Origin: Symploca sp. SIO2C1
Lineage (GTDB): Bacteria > Cyanobacteriota > Cyanobacteriia > Cyanobacteriales > Coleofasciculaceae
Assembly (NCBI GenBank): GCA_010692635.1
Contig: JAAHGL010000001.1
Location: forward strand, 1-64,000
Direction of reading: 5' to 3'
DNA length: 64,000 nt
Translations under genes and position numbers: made by a program
Shown here: positions 1 through 8,889 of the stretch, piece by piece
Layout of the letters: each line of letters opens with the position of its first letter
How positions within the stretch are numbered: the stretch's first letter is position 1
Notes under the pieces: generated by a model
Databases searched by the model: none
The model's input: the letters and a program-made list of their open reading frames with translations, nothing else
Told to the model about the DNA's origin: nothing

Positions 1-65
1 CTCTCGAAAGTATCTACCTGCTTTTTAGTCGGCTTAAGCTTAAATTCGTATGTCAGATTAAACAC
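1..65 (-). CDS. tnpB: IS200/IS605-family TnpB, N-terminus only (cut by window edge)
   Basis: Reading leftwards from a GTG at 65-63, the frame gives FNLTYEFKLKPTKKQVDTFE, the typical opening of TnpB proteins (a basic strand followed by a helix ending in a Thr/Phe/Glu pattern). The GTG is preceded by a strong GGAGG at about 75-79. The rest of the gene lies outside the window, so completeness and catalytic RuvC residues cannot be judged. TnpB is the RNA-guided nuclease of IS200/IS605 and IS1341-type elements. No tnpA is visible upstream, which suggests a tnpB-only element, but a tnpA could lie beyond the window. Confidence 0.75.
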   Translation of the reverse strand, partial: MFNLTYEFKLKPTKKQVDTFE

Positions 66-300
66 TCTTTTTCACCTCCAGAGATTAATTATACCCTCTG
101 GAGGTTGCTCCCGAGCACATCTGTTATTGAGAAAAGCTTGATATATCGATTCTAGTTGACTTATTGGTGGTCTAGCTCGACTCGGAGAAGGTCTTATACT
201 CAGAAAGCTTAGCTATCGTCATGAGAAAAGAAAAAATACACGGCGCATAAATGCGCCTTCCCTACATCCCACCCTTAAAAGTGGTGGGCTTTGCTCGATG
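1..300 (-). mobile_element. Left end of an IS200/IS605 (IS1341-like) element
   Basis: Upstream of the tnpB start are three inverted repeats. Arms 75-83 and 96-104 (CCTCCAGAG/CTCTGGAGG) enclose the ribosome-binding site and could sequester it. Arms GGCGCAT/ATGCGCC lie at 242-257. An imperfect hairpin CCCACCC/GTGGTGGG lies at about 268-288. Subterminal hairpins of this kind, rather than terminal inverted repeats, are how IS200/IS605 ends are recognised. The stretch at about 258-293 (read on the minus strand as GCCCACCACTTTTAAGGGTG then GGATGTAG) has a close relative at 50180-50210, inside a tnpB-less derivative. The exact outer boundary near 300 is an estimate. Confidence 0.55.
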
Positions 301-717
301 TTCTGTAAGCGCTGACTTAACATCTTTTTGCTAGCCCCTGCCATTTGACGGGCTAAATCATTGAAGCGTACCGGACCATCTTTAAGATGCCAGAGAGGGG
401 GAGACTATATTCAAAGTATCCTTTTTCAGTACAATGGCATTACCAACATCAAGAAACCGAAATTTTAACTCGACAGGATTCTATAATTGTAGGGAATTAG
501 GGAGAACAAAATATAGCAATCCTACTCTTATGGCTGAAGCCCTTGCTAGATAAAGTGTACCGCATTAATCAGGGAACCACACCCATTAAGGTGGGATTTC
601 CCCAATTCCCCACTTCCCTAATTCCCTATCTCTCCATAACTTGATTTTACGTGAGGAATGAAACAGCCCTGCCTTAATAAGGGAGGAACTGGATTCATGG
701 GTTCTGGCTTCAGGGCA
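301..717. other. Intergenic stretch, no gene supported
   Basis: No convincing coding frame. At about 507-519 there is an ATAGCAATCCTA motif that also forms the arms of an inverted repeat at 39350-39434, so it is probably a dispersed repeat end. At about 600-635 there is a run of CCCTAATTCCC-like short repeats, a type found all over this window. Confidence 0.4.
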
Positions 718-2553
718 CTAGAAACTAAAGGTAGCCCTAATCGTACCAATTACCAGATCATCGTTATTATCGTTGTGGTTGGGAGCCGTTAGCCAAATCA
801 CCCCAGGGGTGATGGCAATATTGTCGGTAATTTGATACTGGTAAAAAGCCTCAATATGCAATGAAGTATCATCATCTTCATTAGCAATACCTCCCGGCAG
901 AATAATATTAGATTCAGTTACTTTTGGCTCCATACCCACGATAAAGCCTAACAGGTTACCTTCTTTACCCAAGTCAGGGAAACCAAGAGTAGCTGCCCAG
1001 TTCCAAATCTCTAGAGAGCCGCGGTTAACTTGTCCTCCTGCAGTGGAAAGGGTGCGGGCGTTCGTGTAGCCACCCCAACCCCCAATTACAATGTTCTTAC
1101 TCAGCTGCCAAGAGACTTCTACACCGTAGGAATTACTAGAAGTCGCCAAGTTGCGCCCAGTTAAGTCGCTGACAAATCCTTGGAAGTTGGAAAGATTGCT
1201 ACCAGTTCCAGTGTCGAGCTGATTATAGCTATGAATGTAGGTCAAACCAATGTCGAGACCTTCAAAGGGACTGATTACCAATTGTCCTAAAGCACTGTAA
1301 GATCCATCAAATAAACCATTTCCTTCAGCTGGATTACTAGCATCACCTGCCAGATATCCTAAACTTAACTCAAAGATATCCCCCAGTTGAGTGGTGATGG
1401 CAGCTCCCGCATCTCCCACAGGAAAATAAATTGGGTTGCGGGTTCCAAATGCGGATACAGCTCCTTCGGCACCATCTCCATCCAGGAGGTTAACGGTACT
1501 GGCAAAATCATCTGCAGCTCCCCCACTAGCCATGACTATCCCTTGAGTATTCTCGCCTATGGGGAAACTGTAGTAGAGAACTTCTAAACCAACATCGTTA
1601 CCCTCCGGCTGAGCAAAACCAATCTCACCCTCGAAGGTTCCTGTTACACTACTAAATTCAGGAAAATTACCAGCGGAGAGTCGGGTGAACAGTAAGTCTT
1701 CACCAGTAAAGCTGGTGTTCAATTCTAGACGCACCCGGTCAGCAAAAATTGGTACTTCATTAATTTCATTACCATCAGCATCATCTCCTGTGATGACACT
1801 TGCTAGACCAAAGATTACTTGTCCTTCTAGCTTGGTAGTAGTGGAAAACTGATGATCTTCGAGGAACGCCACCCGCGAATCCAAATTATCTACTCGTGTG
1901 CCTAAAACTGCTAGTTCCGCATCAAATTGCTGAATCAGGGTTCGTAGTTTTTCTAAGTCTTCTTCAGTTACACTACCACCAGCAGCAATTAATTCTTGAA
2001 TACGATCTAAACAGGCTCTTAAACCAGCAGCAAATTCGTAGCGCGACGTCGGTCGATTACCCCGGAAAGTGCGGTCAGGATATCCGACAATACATTTATA
2101 GTCTTCTACCAGCTCCCGCAGTGCATCATAAGCCCAATCTCCAGGGGAAACGTCGAGCAACTCAGTGACGCTGGTAATTGCGCCTAGGGAGTTACGACCA
2201 CTTCTGTTGTAGTCTTTGATTTGTTCTAATAGATTGGTCTGACTTTCATCTGCTGGTGTCTGAGCTACTAATGCTGGTTCTTCTATGGAATTGGCAACTG
2301 CTGGCTGCTGATTAGTTTCAGAGAGTGGTACTATTGCTAACTCCTCAACTGTTAACGCTGAGTTAGTGAGTTCAGCAGTATTGTTAGGCACTTGTTCCAG
2401 CACAATATCACTAGAGTTGGCAACAGCTGCTTGAGGCTGAGTCAATTCAGTAACAGACATTGTTTCAGTCGCTATCACCTCAGCTCCCATCAAGAGCATT
2501 GCTCCTAACATCGCTGAGCTGAACAGTCCAGATTTGTAGAACATTGGAAACAT
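718..2553 (-). CDS. SLH-domain/OprB-type outer-membrane porin, probably iron uptake
   Basis: The 611-residue product has an N-terminal signal peptide (hydrophobic stretch AMLGAMLLMGAEVIA), then a low-complexity linker. An SLH domain follows at about 135-190 (DVSPGDWAYDALRELVE, then a CIVGYPDRTFRGNRPTSRYE stretch). A short coiled coil comes next, then a long beta-rich region ending in Phe (ATFSF), as expected for an outer-membrane barrel. This is the usual layout of cyanobacterial SLH-OprB porins, where the SLH part contacts peptidoglycan and the barrel spans the outer membrane. Many members are annotated as iron-uptake porins. The Fur-like palindrome upstream and the imelysin/cytochrome genes next door fit that role. 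Substrate is inferred, not shown. Confidence 0.85.
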   Translation of the reverse strand: MFPMFYKSGLFSSAMLGAMLLMGAEVIATETMSVTELTQPQAAVANSSDIVLEQVPNNTAELTNSALTVEELAIVPLSETNQQPAVANSIEEPALVAQTPADESQTNLLEQIKDYNRSGRNSLGAITSVTELLDVSPGDWAYDALRELVEDYKCIVGYPDRTFRGNRPTSRYEFAAGLRACLDRIQELIAAGGSVTEEDLEKLRTLIQQFDAELAVLGTRVDNLDSRVAFLEDHQFSTTTKLEGQVIFGLASVITGDDADGNEINEVPIFADRVRLELNTSFTGEDLLFTRLSAGNFPEFSSVTGTFEGEIGFAQPEGNDVGLEVLYYSFPIGENTQGIVMASGGAADDFASTVNLLDGDGAEGAVSAFGTRNPIYFPVGDAGAAITTQLGDIFELSLGYLAGDASNPAEGNGLFDGSYSALGQLVISPFEGLDIGLTYIHSYNQLDTGTGSNLSNFQGFVSDLTGRNLATSSNSYGVEVSWQLSKNIVIGGWGGYTNARTLSTAGGQVNRGSLEIWNWAATLGFPDLGKEGNLLGFIVGMEPKVTESNIILPGGIANEDDDTSLHIEAFYQYQITDNIAITPGVIWLTAPNHNDNNDDLVIGTIRATFSF

Positions 2554-2617
2554 TTTTTTCTCCTCACACTCCTATACAAGTTCAAAAATTGAAAGTTATT
2601 GAACCTTGTGTATAATT

Positions 2618-2660
2618 GATAATGATTATTGTTCTCACTTTAACAACAATAATCATTACC
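2618..2660. promoter_or_regulatory. Fur-like palindrome upstream of the porin gene
   Basis: AATGATTATTGTT at 2621-2633 is exactly the reverse complement of AACAATAATCATT at 2645-2657. One mismatch further out, the match extends to GATAATGATT. The arms resemble the Fur consensus built from GATAATGAT hexamer units. The site lies about 65-105 bases upstream of the porin start codon at 2553 and well after the divergently spaced cytochrome gene's stop, so the porin is the obvious target. Binding is inferred. Confidence 0.6.
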
Positions 2661-2805
2661 ATAAAAACTGATACGCAATCAAGACAGGCAAAAGGTTAGA
2701 TATAGCAGTTGACAAGGCGATTAAAACAAAGCCAAATGCTGAAACCTTTACCTGTCCATCTTTTCCCTTCTGCCTTCTGCCCTCTGCCCTCTGCCTTTTG
2801 CCATA

Positions 2806-4224
2806 TCACAGTGATTCAAGAAACGTTATCAGTGCGTCTCGCTCTTCGTGAGAGAGTTTTTGCACAAATTCTTTTGATGCTTGAGCTTCACCACCATGCC
2901 AAAGAATAGCTTCCATCAGATTGCGAGCTCGACCATCATGCAGAAAAAACGTATGCTTGTTCACATTTTTGACCAGACCAATACCCCACAGCGGCGGCGT
3001 TCGCCATTCTCGACCATTAGCTTCAAAATCAGGACGATTGTCAGCCAACTCTTCACCCATGTCATGCAATAGCAAATCCGTATAAGGGTGAATGACTTTA
3101 TTGTTGTATTCAGGATGGGGAGAAGCCGTTCCTGTAACCTGCTTGGGTACATGACAGGAAGCACATTGAGCTTGATCAAAAAGACGTTCGCCTAACTGTT
3201 CCTGTTCACCTTCTAAATTGCGTCTTGCAGGGACAGCCAACAAGCCAACATAAGTTGTCAGTTTATCTAAAAATTCATCGCTGACTTCCGGTTGTTCACC
3301 CAAGGTTGCTTCTTCTTGGCATTGAGGTTGGCCTCCACTACAACTCGAATTGGGAAAAACTGTTGTAGTTAAACCAATATCACCATTAAATGCACCAGCA
3401 ATTTGCTGTTTGAGATTGGGTTGATTGGCTTTCCAGCCAAAACGACCAATACTTTGGGTTTGTTGCTCTGTATCCCAAACATAATTGGGACGACCTGATA
3501 TACCATCACCATCGCGATCTTTGGGATCAGCATGGTTCAAAATATCGTCTGTGGGAATATTCTCAAGCAAAGCCAGACCAAAAACTACAGGTGCAACACG
3601 CGGGGAAAACAGAAGATCGTCTCCTAAAGCTCCATAGGCTAAATCCGTAAATTGATAGCTCGGATAACGCAAACTAAAGGATGTTCCATCAGTAAACTTT
3701 CCTGCTCTCTCCTGCCAAGTAATCTGAGTTTTTCCCTCCGCAGCAACGCCCAAAATTCCTTGTTCTTGAAACTGTCCTCCGTAGATGGGATGAGGTAAAG
3801 GACCGCCGTGATCGTCCTTACCAGGAATACTCAGACGAATCAGCTTAGAAAGCATTCGCTCCTCATGAGGTAGTGGGGGACGACCCCTACCATCTCGAAC
3901 ATGGCAGCCAGCACAGGAACTCCGATTAAATAATGGTCCGAGTCCATCCAAAGTCGATACCGAACTCGGTGCTTCCACCCATTTAGTGTTAAACAAGTGA
4001 TCCCCAAAGGTGAAAACTCTTCGCCTGCGCCGATCTAGGTTCTTAATAGGTTGAGCGAAAGCCGTTTTCGTAATTTTAAAGACCGTTGCTTGATCGCCAC
4101 CAGATAGAGCCGTCCGATTGCTATTGAAGAAAGGCTCTTCTGTGCTCCCAACCCTGGGAGAAACAATGATGACAATGGCGGTAAAAATAGCAACTAAAAC
4201 TAGCAGTGGGCGTTTGACGATCAT
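2806..4224 (-). CDS. Di-heme cytochrome c, DHOR/thiol-oxidoreductase-like (DUF1111)
   Basis: The 472-residue protein has an N-terminal membrane/signal segment (residues 5-22). It carries two c-type heme motifs, C104-A-G-C107-H108 and C354-A-S-C357-H358. Between them is an acidic loop (DRDGDGISGRPN) like a calcium site. This matches the DHOR family of putative di-heme peroxidase-like oxidoreductases, which sit in the periplasm or thylakoid lumen. The start codon overlaps the stop of the upstream imelysin gene by four bases (ATGA, 4221-4224), so the two are translationally coupled. DHOR-imelysin pairs are recurrent in bacteria and thought to act in iron handling. The reaction is not established by sequence. 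Confidence 0.85.
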   Translation of the reverse strand: MIVKRPLLVLVAIFTAIVIIVSPRVGSTEEPFFNSNRTALSGGDQATVFKITKTAFAQPIKNLDRRRRRVFTFGDHLFNTKWVEAPSSVSTLDGLGPLFNRSSCAGCHVRDGRGRPPLPHEERMLSKLIRLSIPGKDDHGGPLPHPIYGGQFQEQGILGVAAEGKTQITWQERAGKFTDGTSFSLRYPSYQFTDLAYGALGDDLLFSPRVAPVVFGLALLENIPTDDILNHADPKDRDGDGISGRPNYVWDTEQQTQSIGRFGWKANQPNLKQQIAGAFNGDIGLTTTVFPNSSCSGGQPQCQEEATLGEQPEVSDEFLDKLTTYVGLLAVPARRNLEGEQEQLGERLFDQAQCASCHVPKQVTGTASPHPEYNNKVIHPYTDLLLHDMGEELADNRPDFEANGREWRTPPLWGIGLVKNVNKHTFFLHDGRARNLMEAILWHGGEAQASKEFVQKLSHEERDALITFLESL

Positions 4225-5441
4225 TCTGCCAAAATTTCCACCTCCACTCCTAGAACTGCACCAAGCTCTTGAAATATTTCTGCTTGGTCTTCAAGGGCCT
4301 CGATCGCGACTTCAACTTCTTCCCGTTCAGGACTTGTGGTTGGGGATGCTAAAACCTGATCAAAGGGCTGATTAATTTTAGCGATCGCTGCTTTGGTCTC
4401 ATTGAGTGCTGCCATCATTTTTTGATTCAGAGCGGGGTTCAACTGCGCCAACAATTGATCAAACCCACGACCGTCATAGCCTTCATATTTGCTCAGGTAA
4501 ACATTGTAAATACCTTGAGCATTAAAGACGAAGTCTTGATAGGTCGTATCGCTAAAACAAGAATGTTCGTCTTCTTGATTGCCACTGTCTAGAGCAACAG
4601 CCATGCGTTCTGATGCCATTTCAAAGGCGCTTAAGGTTGCAAGGGCGGTAAAAATTTTACCGATTGTTTCTTTTGGATCACGATTGATAAAGTCGGCTCG
4701 ATAATTGTTGGCATTAGGCTTCCATTCGTCCTCTAGGAACATCAAGTCTTCAATTAACCGCTCAGTAACCAGCTTGAGATAGTCGCGGCGTCGGTTATTA
4801 TTTCCTTGGTTGGGTATGAAGTCTTGAAAGCTTCTTTGACCTGGACCTTGAGCATTCAAGTCTTGTCCCCACAACAAAAACTCGATCGCGTGCCAACCTG
4901 TTGTGACATCGGCTTCATCCGATACTTGATCGTTGGTCAAGATATTTTCTATGGAAACCTCAAAACTCGGATTATTAATTAGACCAGCATCAGGCTTTCC
5001 TCTGACATAATCAATAAATGCCTCGTTCATTGGCCAAGCATTAATTCGTCCTTCTGGACCTTCTTCACCGGTATTGGGGTCGATAAAGTCAATCGGACCT
5101 TCATAAAACCGAAAGGCTTCAGTTTGAAGATAGCTTTGCCTTGCCTGAATCCAGGCTTGTTTAGCTGCATTGTGAGTGGTTTCATTAGGCTGCCTGAGGA
5201 AAGTCGCAATCGCCTTCCTCATTTGGACGGCTTGTTGATGAGAGTCTCTATAGTTACGATAAACAAGCTCTGCATATCCTTCAATGTAGCCCTTCAGGTT
5301 TACACCTTGAAGCGATGACTTATGCTGAGTGTGAGCTACATCAATTGATTCTGCTTTAACGGAACTCGTCACGGATAGTGACAAAGAAATTGAACAAATA
5401 ATTGCGAAAAATAAGCGTTTGGAAACTATTTCAACAGCCAT
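4221..5441 (-). CDS. Imelysin-family (M75/IrpA-like) iron-regulated protein
   Basis: The 406-residue protein has a Sec signal peptide (FFAIICSISLSLSVTSSVKA) and the imelysin signature G182-W-H184-A-I-E187-F-L-L-W-G, whose His and Glu are the conserved metal-site residues of the family. It is related to IrpA of Synechococcus, an iron-stress protein, and to ICMP-type imelysins. It is first in a two-gene operon with the di-heme cytochrome. The C-terminal tail (about 370-406) is Glu-rich. Proteolytic activity has not been supported for this family despite the M75 label. A role in periplasmic iron capture is an inference from family and neighbours. Confidence 0.85.
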   Translation of the reverse strand: MAVEIVSKRLFFAIICSISLSLSVTSSVKAESIDVAHTQHKSSLQGVNLKGYIEGYAELVYRNYRDSHQQAVQMRKAIATFLRQPNETTHNAAKQAWIQARQSYLQTEAFRFYEGPIDFIDPNTGEEGPEGRINAWPMNEAFIDYVRGKPDAGLINNPSFEVSIENILTNDQVSDEADVTTGWHAIEFLLWGQDLNAQGPGQRSFQDFIPNQGNNNRRRDYLKLVTERLIEDLMFLEDEWKPNANNYRADFINRDPKETIGKIFTALATLSAFEMASERMAVALDSGNQEDEHSCFSDTTYQDFVFNAQGIYNVYLSKYEGYDGRGFDQLLAQLNPALNQKMMAALNETKAAIAKINQPFDQVLASPTTSPEREEVEVAIEALEDQAEIFQELGAVLGVEVEILAE

Positions 5442-6096
5442 AATTTCTTATTATCACAAATCCTTCCAAAAATAAACTCAGTTTAAGGCACTCATAACAA
5501 GTTAGTTACCTATTCAACAATCACAAATTTGGCAAGAGTTACCTCTGGCTAAACCTATTTAGCCAAGCTTCAACACAAAATGAGTTGTTGACAGATATTA
5601 GACATCTCTGATACCCCTTATAGAAATGTTCTATAGAAGCTCTCTATAAGGGTTTCCAGTCATGCATATTGAATTTTTCCAGATGCCTATTTGACAATAT
5701 TTAGCTAAACTTATTATCAAATACCTTGGTGTAACTATACCACTTATTGAGAAAGTAAGTTATTTATTATTGTTTCTTTATTATAATTTAAGGGGACAGA
5801 CGGGTTGACAAGCAGCTCAAAAGCTTTGTAAATAAAGCTTTTCACCCCATTGACCTATAAAAAGATAAGCGCTTATTGATAATAAATCTGGAATAGGGGA
5901 ATGGAAGTGCTCAAAACGAGGATAAATGCTTCATTCCTTCTTACTTGTTACTTGTTACTTATTCAGCAAGCCCTAGTTATCCGCTTGGAGCAGCCCTTAA
6001 CAATTAATCCTTGGTCATTAAGTAATACAGGAATGATCACCAATGACCAAGGGCAAAAGAGGATGCTGTATTTGTCACCATGAAAAAGCTTTATCT
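5442..6096. other. Upstream region of the imelysin operon, with repeat remnants
   Basis: An inverted repeat CCCTTATAG (5615-5623)/CTATAAGGG (5644-5652) encloses a smaller TTCTATAGAA palindrome. At about 5806-5857 is a hairpin-bearing repeat (AAAAGCTTTGTAAATAAAGC) whose relative lies at about 20588-20640 after the large exoprotein gene. At 5937-5973 there is a solo right end of the MITE family described at 61279 (CTTATTCAGCAAGCCC, flanked by TAGTTA). The short open frame at 5901-6083 spans this repeat end and is not credible as a gene. No clear Fur box is visible near the imelysin start. Confidence 0.45.
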
Positions 6097-6696
6097 TTAT
6101 TCAGGATTAGCCTGGTCATTTTTGAGTTGAGCCAGAGCTGAGCGAGCAACTGTCAAACTCAAGCGCACCTGTTCGATCTGAGATAACTCTGTCCATTCAG
6201 CAGTTTTCACCAGCTCTGATCTGCCTCGCATGGCAGAAGCTAAAGGACGAGCAAAGACGAATAAGTCATCTTTTGACCAGTTGGGCAATAATGGCTGGAC
6301 ACATAACACCAGCTGTTCTACCAAAGAGATATTAGAAGAGAAAACCTCTTGGGCTTTACTCGCGATCGCTTCCAGCCGTACCTGAGGTACAACATTAGCA
6401 AATTGCTCTGATAAAGATACTTGCAAAGAGTCAGTTGCTGCTGTTAAGGGTAATACCCAGCATTGTTGCAACTGCTCGAAGAACTCTTGGGATGCACTAG
6501 TAATTTCCTCTTCATCTTGCCAAGGCTCCAGTGAACACCCTTGTTCGAGTTCCTCGAAATAAATTTGTGCCTCTGGTTCAGCTGGATTCCAAGGATAACG
6601 CTCATCCTGGGGCTGTAAAAGTGCCTCTAATAATTCTACTTGTGCTTGAGTTAAAGCATCCTCACAATCTTGGTATTGAATGGGTTGGCTGCTCAT
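6097..6696 (-). CDS. Acidic conserved hypothetical, partner of the CHAT-FHA gene
   Basis: The 199-residue product has no signal peptide or membrane segment. It is strongly acidic in the first third (many Glu, plus EEEI and EELEQG stretches) and helical throughout. No domain is recognised. It lies 178 bases downstream of the CHAT-FHA gene on the same strand with no obvious terminator between them, so co-transcription is likely. Its function could be as a substrate or regulator of the CHAT protein, but nothing in the sequence proves this. Confidence 0.6.
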   Translation of the reverse strand: MSSQPIQYQDCEDALTQAQVELLEALLQPQDERYPWNPAEPEAQIYFEELEQGCSLEPWQDEEEITSASQEFFEQLQQCWVLPLTAATDSLQVSLSEQFANVVPQVRLEAIASKAQEVFSSNISLVEQLVLCVQPLLPNWSKDDLFVFARPLASAMRGRSELVKTAEWTELSQIEQVRLSLTVARSALAQLKNDQANPE

Positions 6697-6874
6697 AGTG
6701 CCTCGTATTTGTTAATTGGCAGATGTAACCTGACATTTATAGCTACACCAGTACCTAAGGGAGTTCCGTAATAGCTCATAAAATACACGATATTTTCACA
6801 TAAGCAAAGCCAAATCAAGTTGCTACAAAACCAGTTCAGTCGCCTAATTCTCCTACTCCTGCACATCTTCAGCC

Positions 6875-8533
6875 TTAAGATTGTGCAGATGGTTGTGAAG
6901 TTTCAATGATAAACTCTAGAGCTTGACCGTGGGTACTGCCAAATTTCAGCTGGACACCGGATTGCAATGGCACTTCCTGATGATGGATCTTTTGCCAATT
7001 TTTGCTGTCGGGACGTAGAATCAGGGTCCCGTAGCGAGAGAAATCCCGCAAAAAGTAAGTGCTACCAGCCTCTTGGGTATTGGAATCATCACGGCAGATA
7101 ATTTCTGCATGTTGTTGAGAAACCCACCGCTCCTTAATCACCAAATCATTTTCCTGGCGGCGTCCCACCCGCATCAAACCACCCCGAATTTGCCAAACCT
7201 GACTAGTTGAGCTAATAGAATGCAAAGAGGCAACTTCCGTCGGAGATCTCACCCAGCTAAGGGACATACTGGGTAGTTCTGTGATACCTTCTTCTATCGG
7301 TTTAATCAATTCCCCTTCAAACTCAGGATGCATATAAAGCACTGGCAAAGTCCAAGCAGGTTGGTTGAACTTGTAAAGTGTCAACAGTTTCTGCCTAGCC
7401 ACCGCTACAGCCTGATCAATTGGCATACGGAGGGCAAGGGCTTGAGCAAGAGCTTGAATAAAACTGAGGGCTTCATGATCCGCAATCGAGTCACGCATCC
7501 CTAAAACAGCAGGAACACCATGATGAATTAGTACCTCAGCTAAGCTGCTACGGGGAACGGTTTGCGAGCCCATCTTCTCAGGTTGAGCACCCCAACAAGC
7601 ATTAAACACTGCCAAAGTCACTTGATTACGCACCAGAACTTGGGCTAGTTCTGTACCGTTTATCGTTGCATCGGAGTGCAAAAACAGCAAACCGCCGTCT
7701 AGTCCTGGTTCACCATGACCGGCATAAAACAGGATATTGTAATCACCAGTTTCCAGAGTCTCGATTAGTTGTGCTGGTGTTGGTTGTAGCAAGGTCTCGA
7801 CATGGCTGGAAACTGGTGTCACAAATACCTCACTACTAATAATATTTGATTGTCCAACAGCTTTGAAAACATTCTCCAGAGCTGCAGCTTCTTCTTCGAG
7901 CTGCAAACAGTTAGTTGCCTGCTCAGGTGTTTGAGCATCCTGTCCCAGTACTAGCAAAATATTTAAGGATTGATGGGAATGTGTAAAGGGCTTGAGGGGG
8001 TCAACAATACTGGTAGTACGGCTAAATAGTAATTGCTGGGAAAGGGAAATTGCTTGTTTACCCACCATGGGTTGCATAATTTCCCAGGGTAGGGGGATTA
8101 AATCTGGATCGCGAATTTCTAGTCGTAAGCGCAGCGGTTTATTTTGTCCCCTGGCAATGCCTCGACTTTCTGCTAGAGCATTTTGAATTGGACCATCAAA
8201 TAACCACGACCATAAATCAATGCCCAAATGCTGCATTAAACGACCACTATAACTAGGTTGTTGACCACGGGAACTAATTTTGTCATCCATGGAGCCTGTC
8301 TGGGAAGATTTAGGAGCATGATGGATGAAAGGGACATGGGGTAGCTCCGTGATGACAAACATCTCCTGCCACGATAACCAAGTCTGAGTCATGGTTTTGG
8401 GGAAGGTAGAGTCATGGTGAACATAGCCTCCTGGATAGGGTGCTTTGAGTACCCAGATGGCAAAATTGTCAGTCCCAGCGGCTGACAAACGCGCGATCGC
8501 TAAACTGAGGCAAGGATTCTCAAGACCAGACAT
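6875..8533 (-). CDS. CHAT caspase-like protease domain fused to a C-terminal FHA domain
   Basis: The 552-residue cytoplasmic protein has two domains. Residues about 130-400 are a CHAT domain of the caspase fold. The expected catalytic dyad is visible: His273 in FYAGHGE after a hydrophobic strand, and Cys313 in NACWGA. Residues about 446-545 are an FHA domain with the phosphothreonine-binding pattern G457-R458...N462-D463...V471-S472..H475-A476 and S499-R-Y-G-T503. CHAT proteases are activated proteases in bacterial signalling and defence, and FHA binds phosphothreonine. The fusion suggests a protease recruited or gated by Ser/Thr phosphorylation. The N-terminal about 100 residues are not recognised. 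Substrate unknown. Confidence 0.85.
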   Translation of the reverse strand: MSGLENPCLSLAIARLSAAGTDNFAIWVLKAPYPGGYVHHDSTFPKTMTQTWLSWQEMFVITELPHVPFIHHAPKSSQTGSMDDKISSRGQQPSYSGRLMQHLGIDLWSWLFDGPIQNALAESRGIARGQNKPLRLRLEIRDPDLIPLPWEIMQPMVGKQAISLSQQLLFSRTTSIVDPLKPFTHSHQSLNILLVLGQDAQTPEQATNCLQLEEEAAALENVFKAVGQSNIISSEVFVTPVSSHVETLLQPTPAQLIETLETGDYNILFYAGHGEPGLDGGLLFLHSDATINGTELAQVLVRNQVTLAVFNACWGAQPEKMGSQTVPRSSLAEVLIHHGVPAVLGMRDSIADHEALSFIQALAQALALRMPIDQAVAVARQKLLTLYKFNQPAWTLPVLYMHPEFEGELIKPIEEGITELPSMSLSWVRSPTEVASLHSISSTSQVWQIRGGLMRVGRRQENDLVIKERWVSQQHAEIICRDDSNTQEAGSTYFLRDFSRYGTLILRPDSKNWQKIHHQEVPLQSGVQLKFGSTHGQALEFIIETSQPSAQS

Positions 8534-8889
8534 TAAAAGCCCACAACAACAGCGCCGATACTGGCATTTTTATCAGTCTACCGAGTCTTGGGCTTTCTTT
8601 GTGCTCTCAATTTGTATACATCTAGCTTAAATTGCACACCTACCAATATCACAATCGGTTTTTTCTTCATTTTTGGATTTATATTAGTAATTTTTTATAC
8701 TCTCATTCGTACTGTAATACTTCGGTAAATTTGACGAATGAAATGAACAGTATTCAGTGCGATTAGCTTTGCTAGTCCAAAAGGCAATCGCAACATTGTG
8801 GTTGTTGATGGTATCTTGGTGCGTAGAAGCAAACTCGGTTGGTGTAGCTTGTCCACAGGACATACTTCAAACTCACGTTTTATTAGGTA
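8534..8889. other. Divergent intergenic region
   Basis: This is the shared upstream region of the CHAT-FHA gene (minus) and the DUF92 gene (plus). It is AT-rich at 8650-8710. I see no repeat, RNA gene or clear operator in it. Confidence 0.35.

Noticed and set aside
5901-6083. 60-residue open frame upstream of the imelysin operon
   Set aside because: It runs across a MITE right end and tandem TTACTTG repeats and lacks gene-like features.
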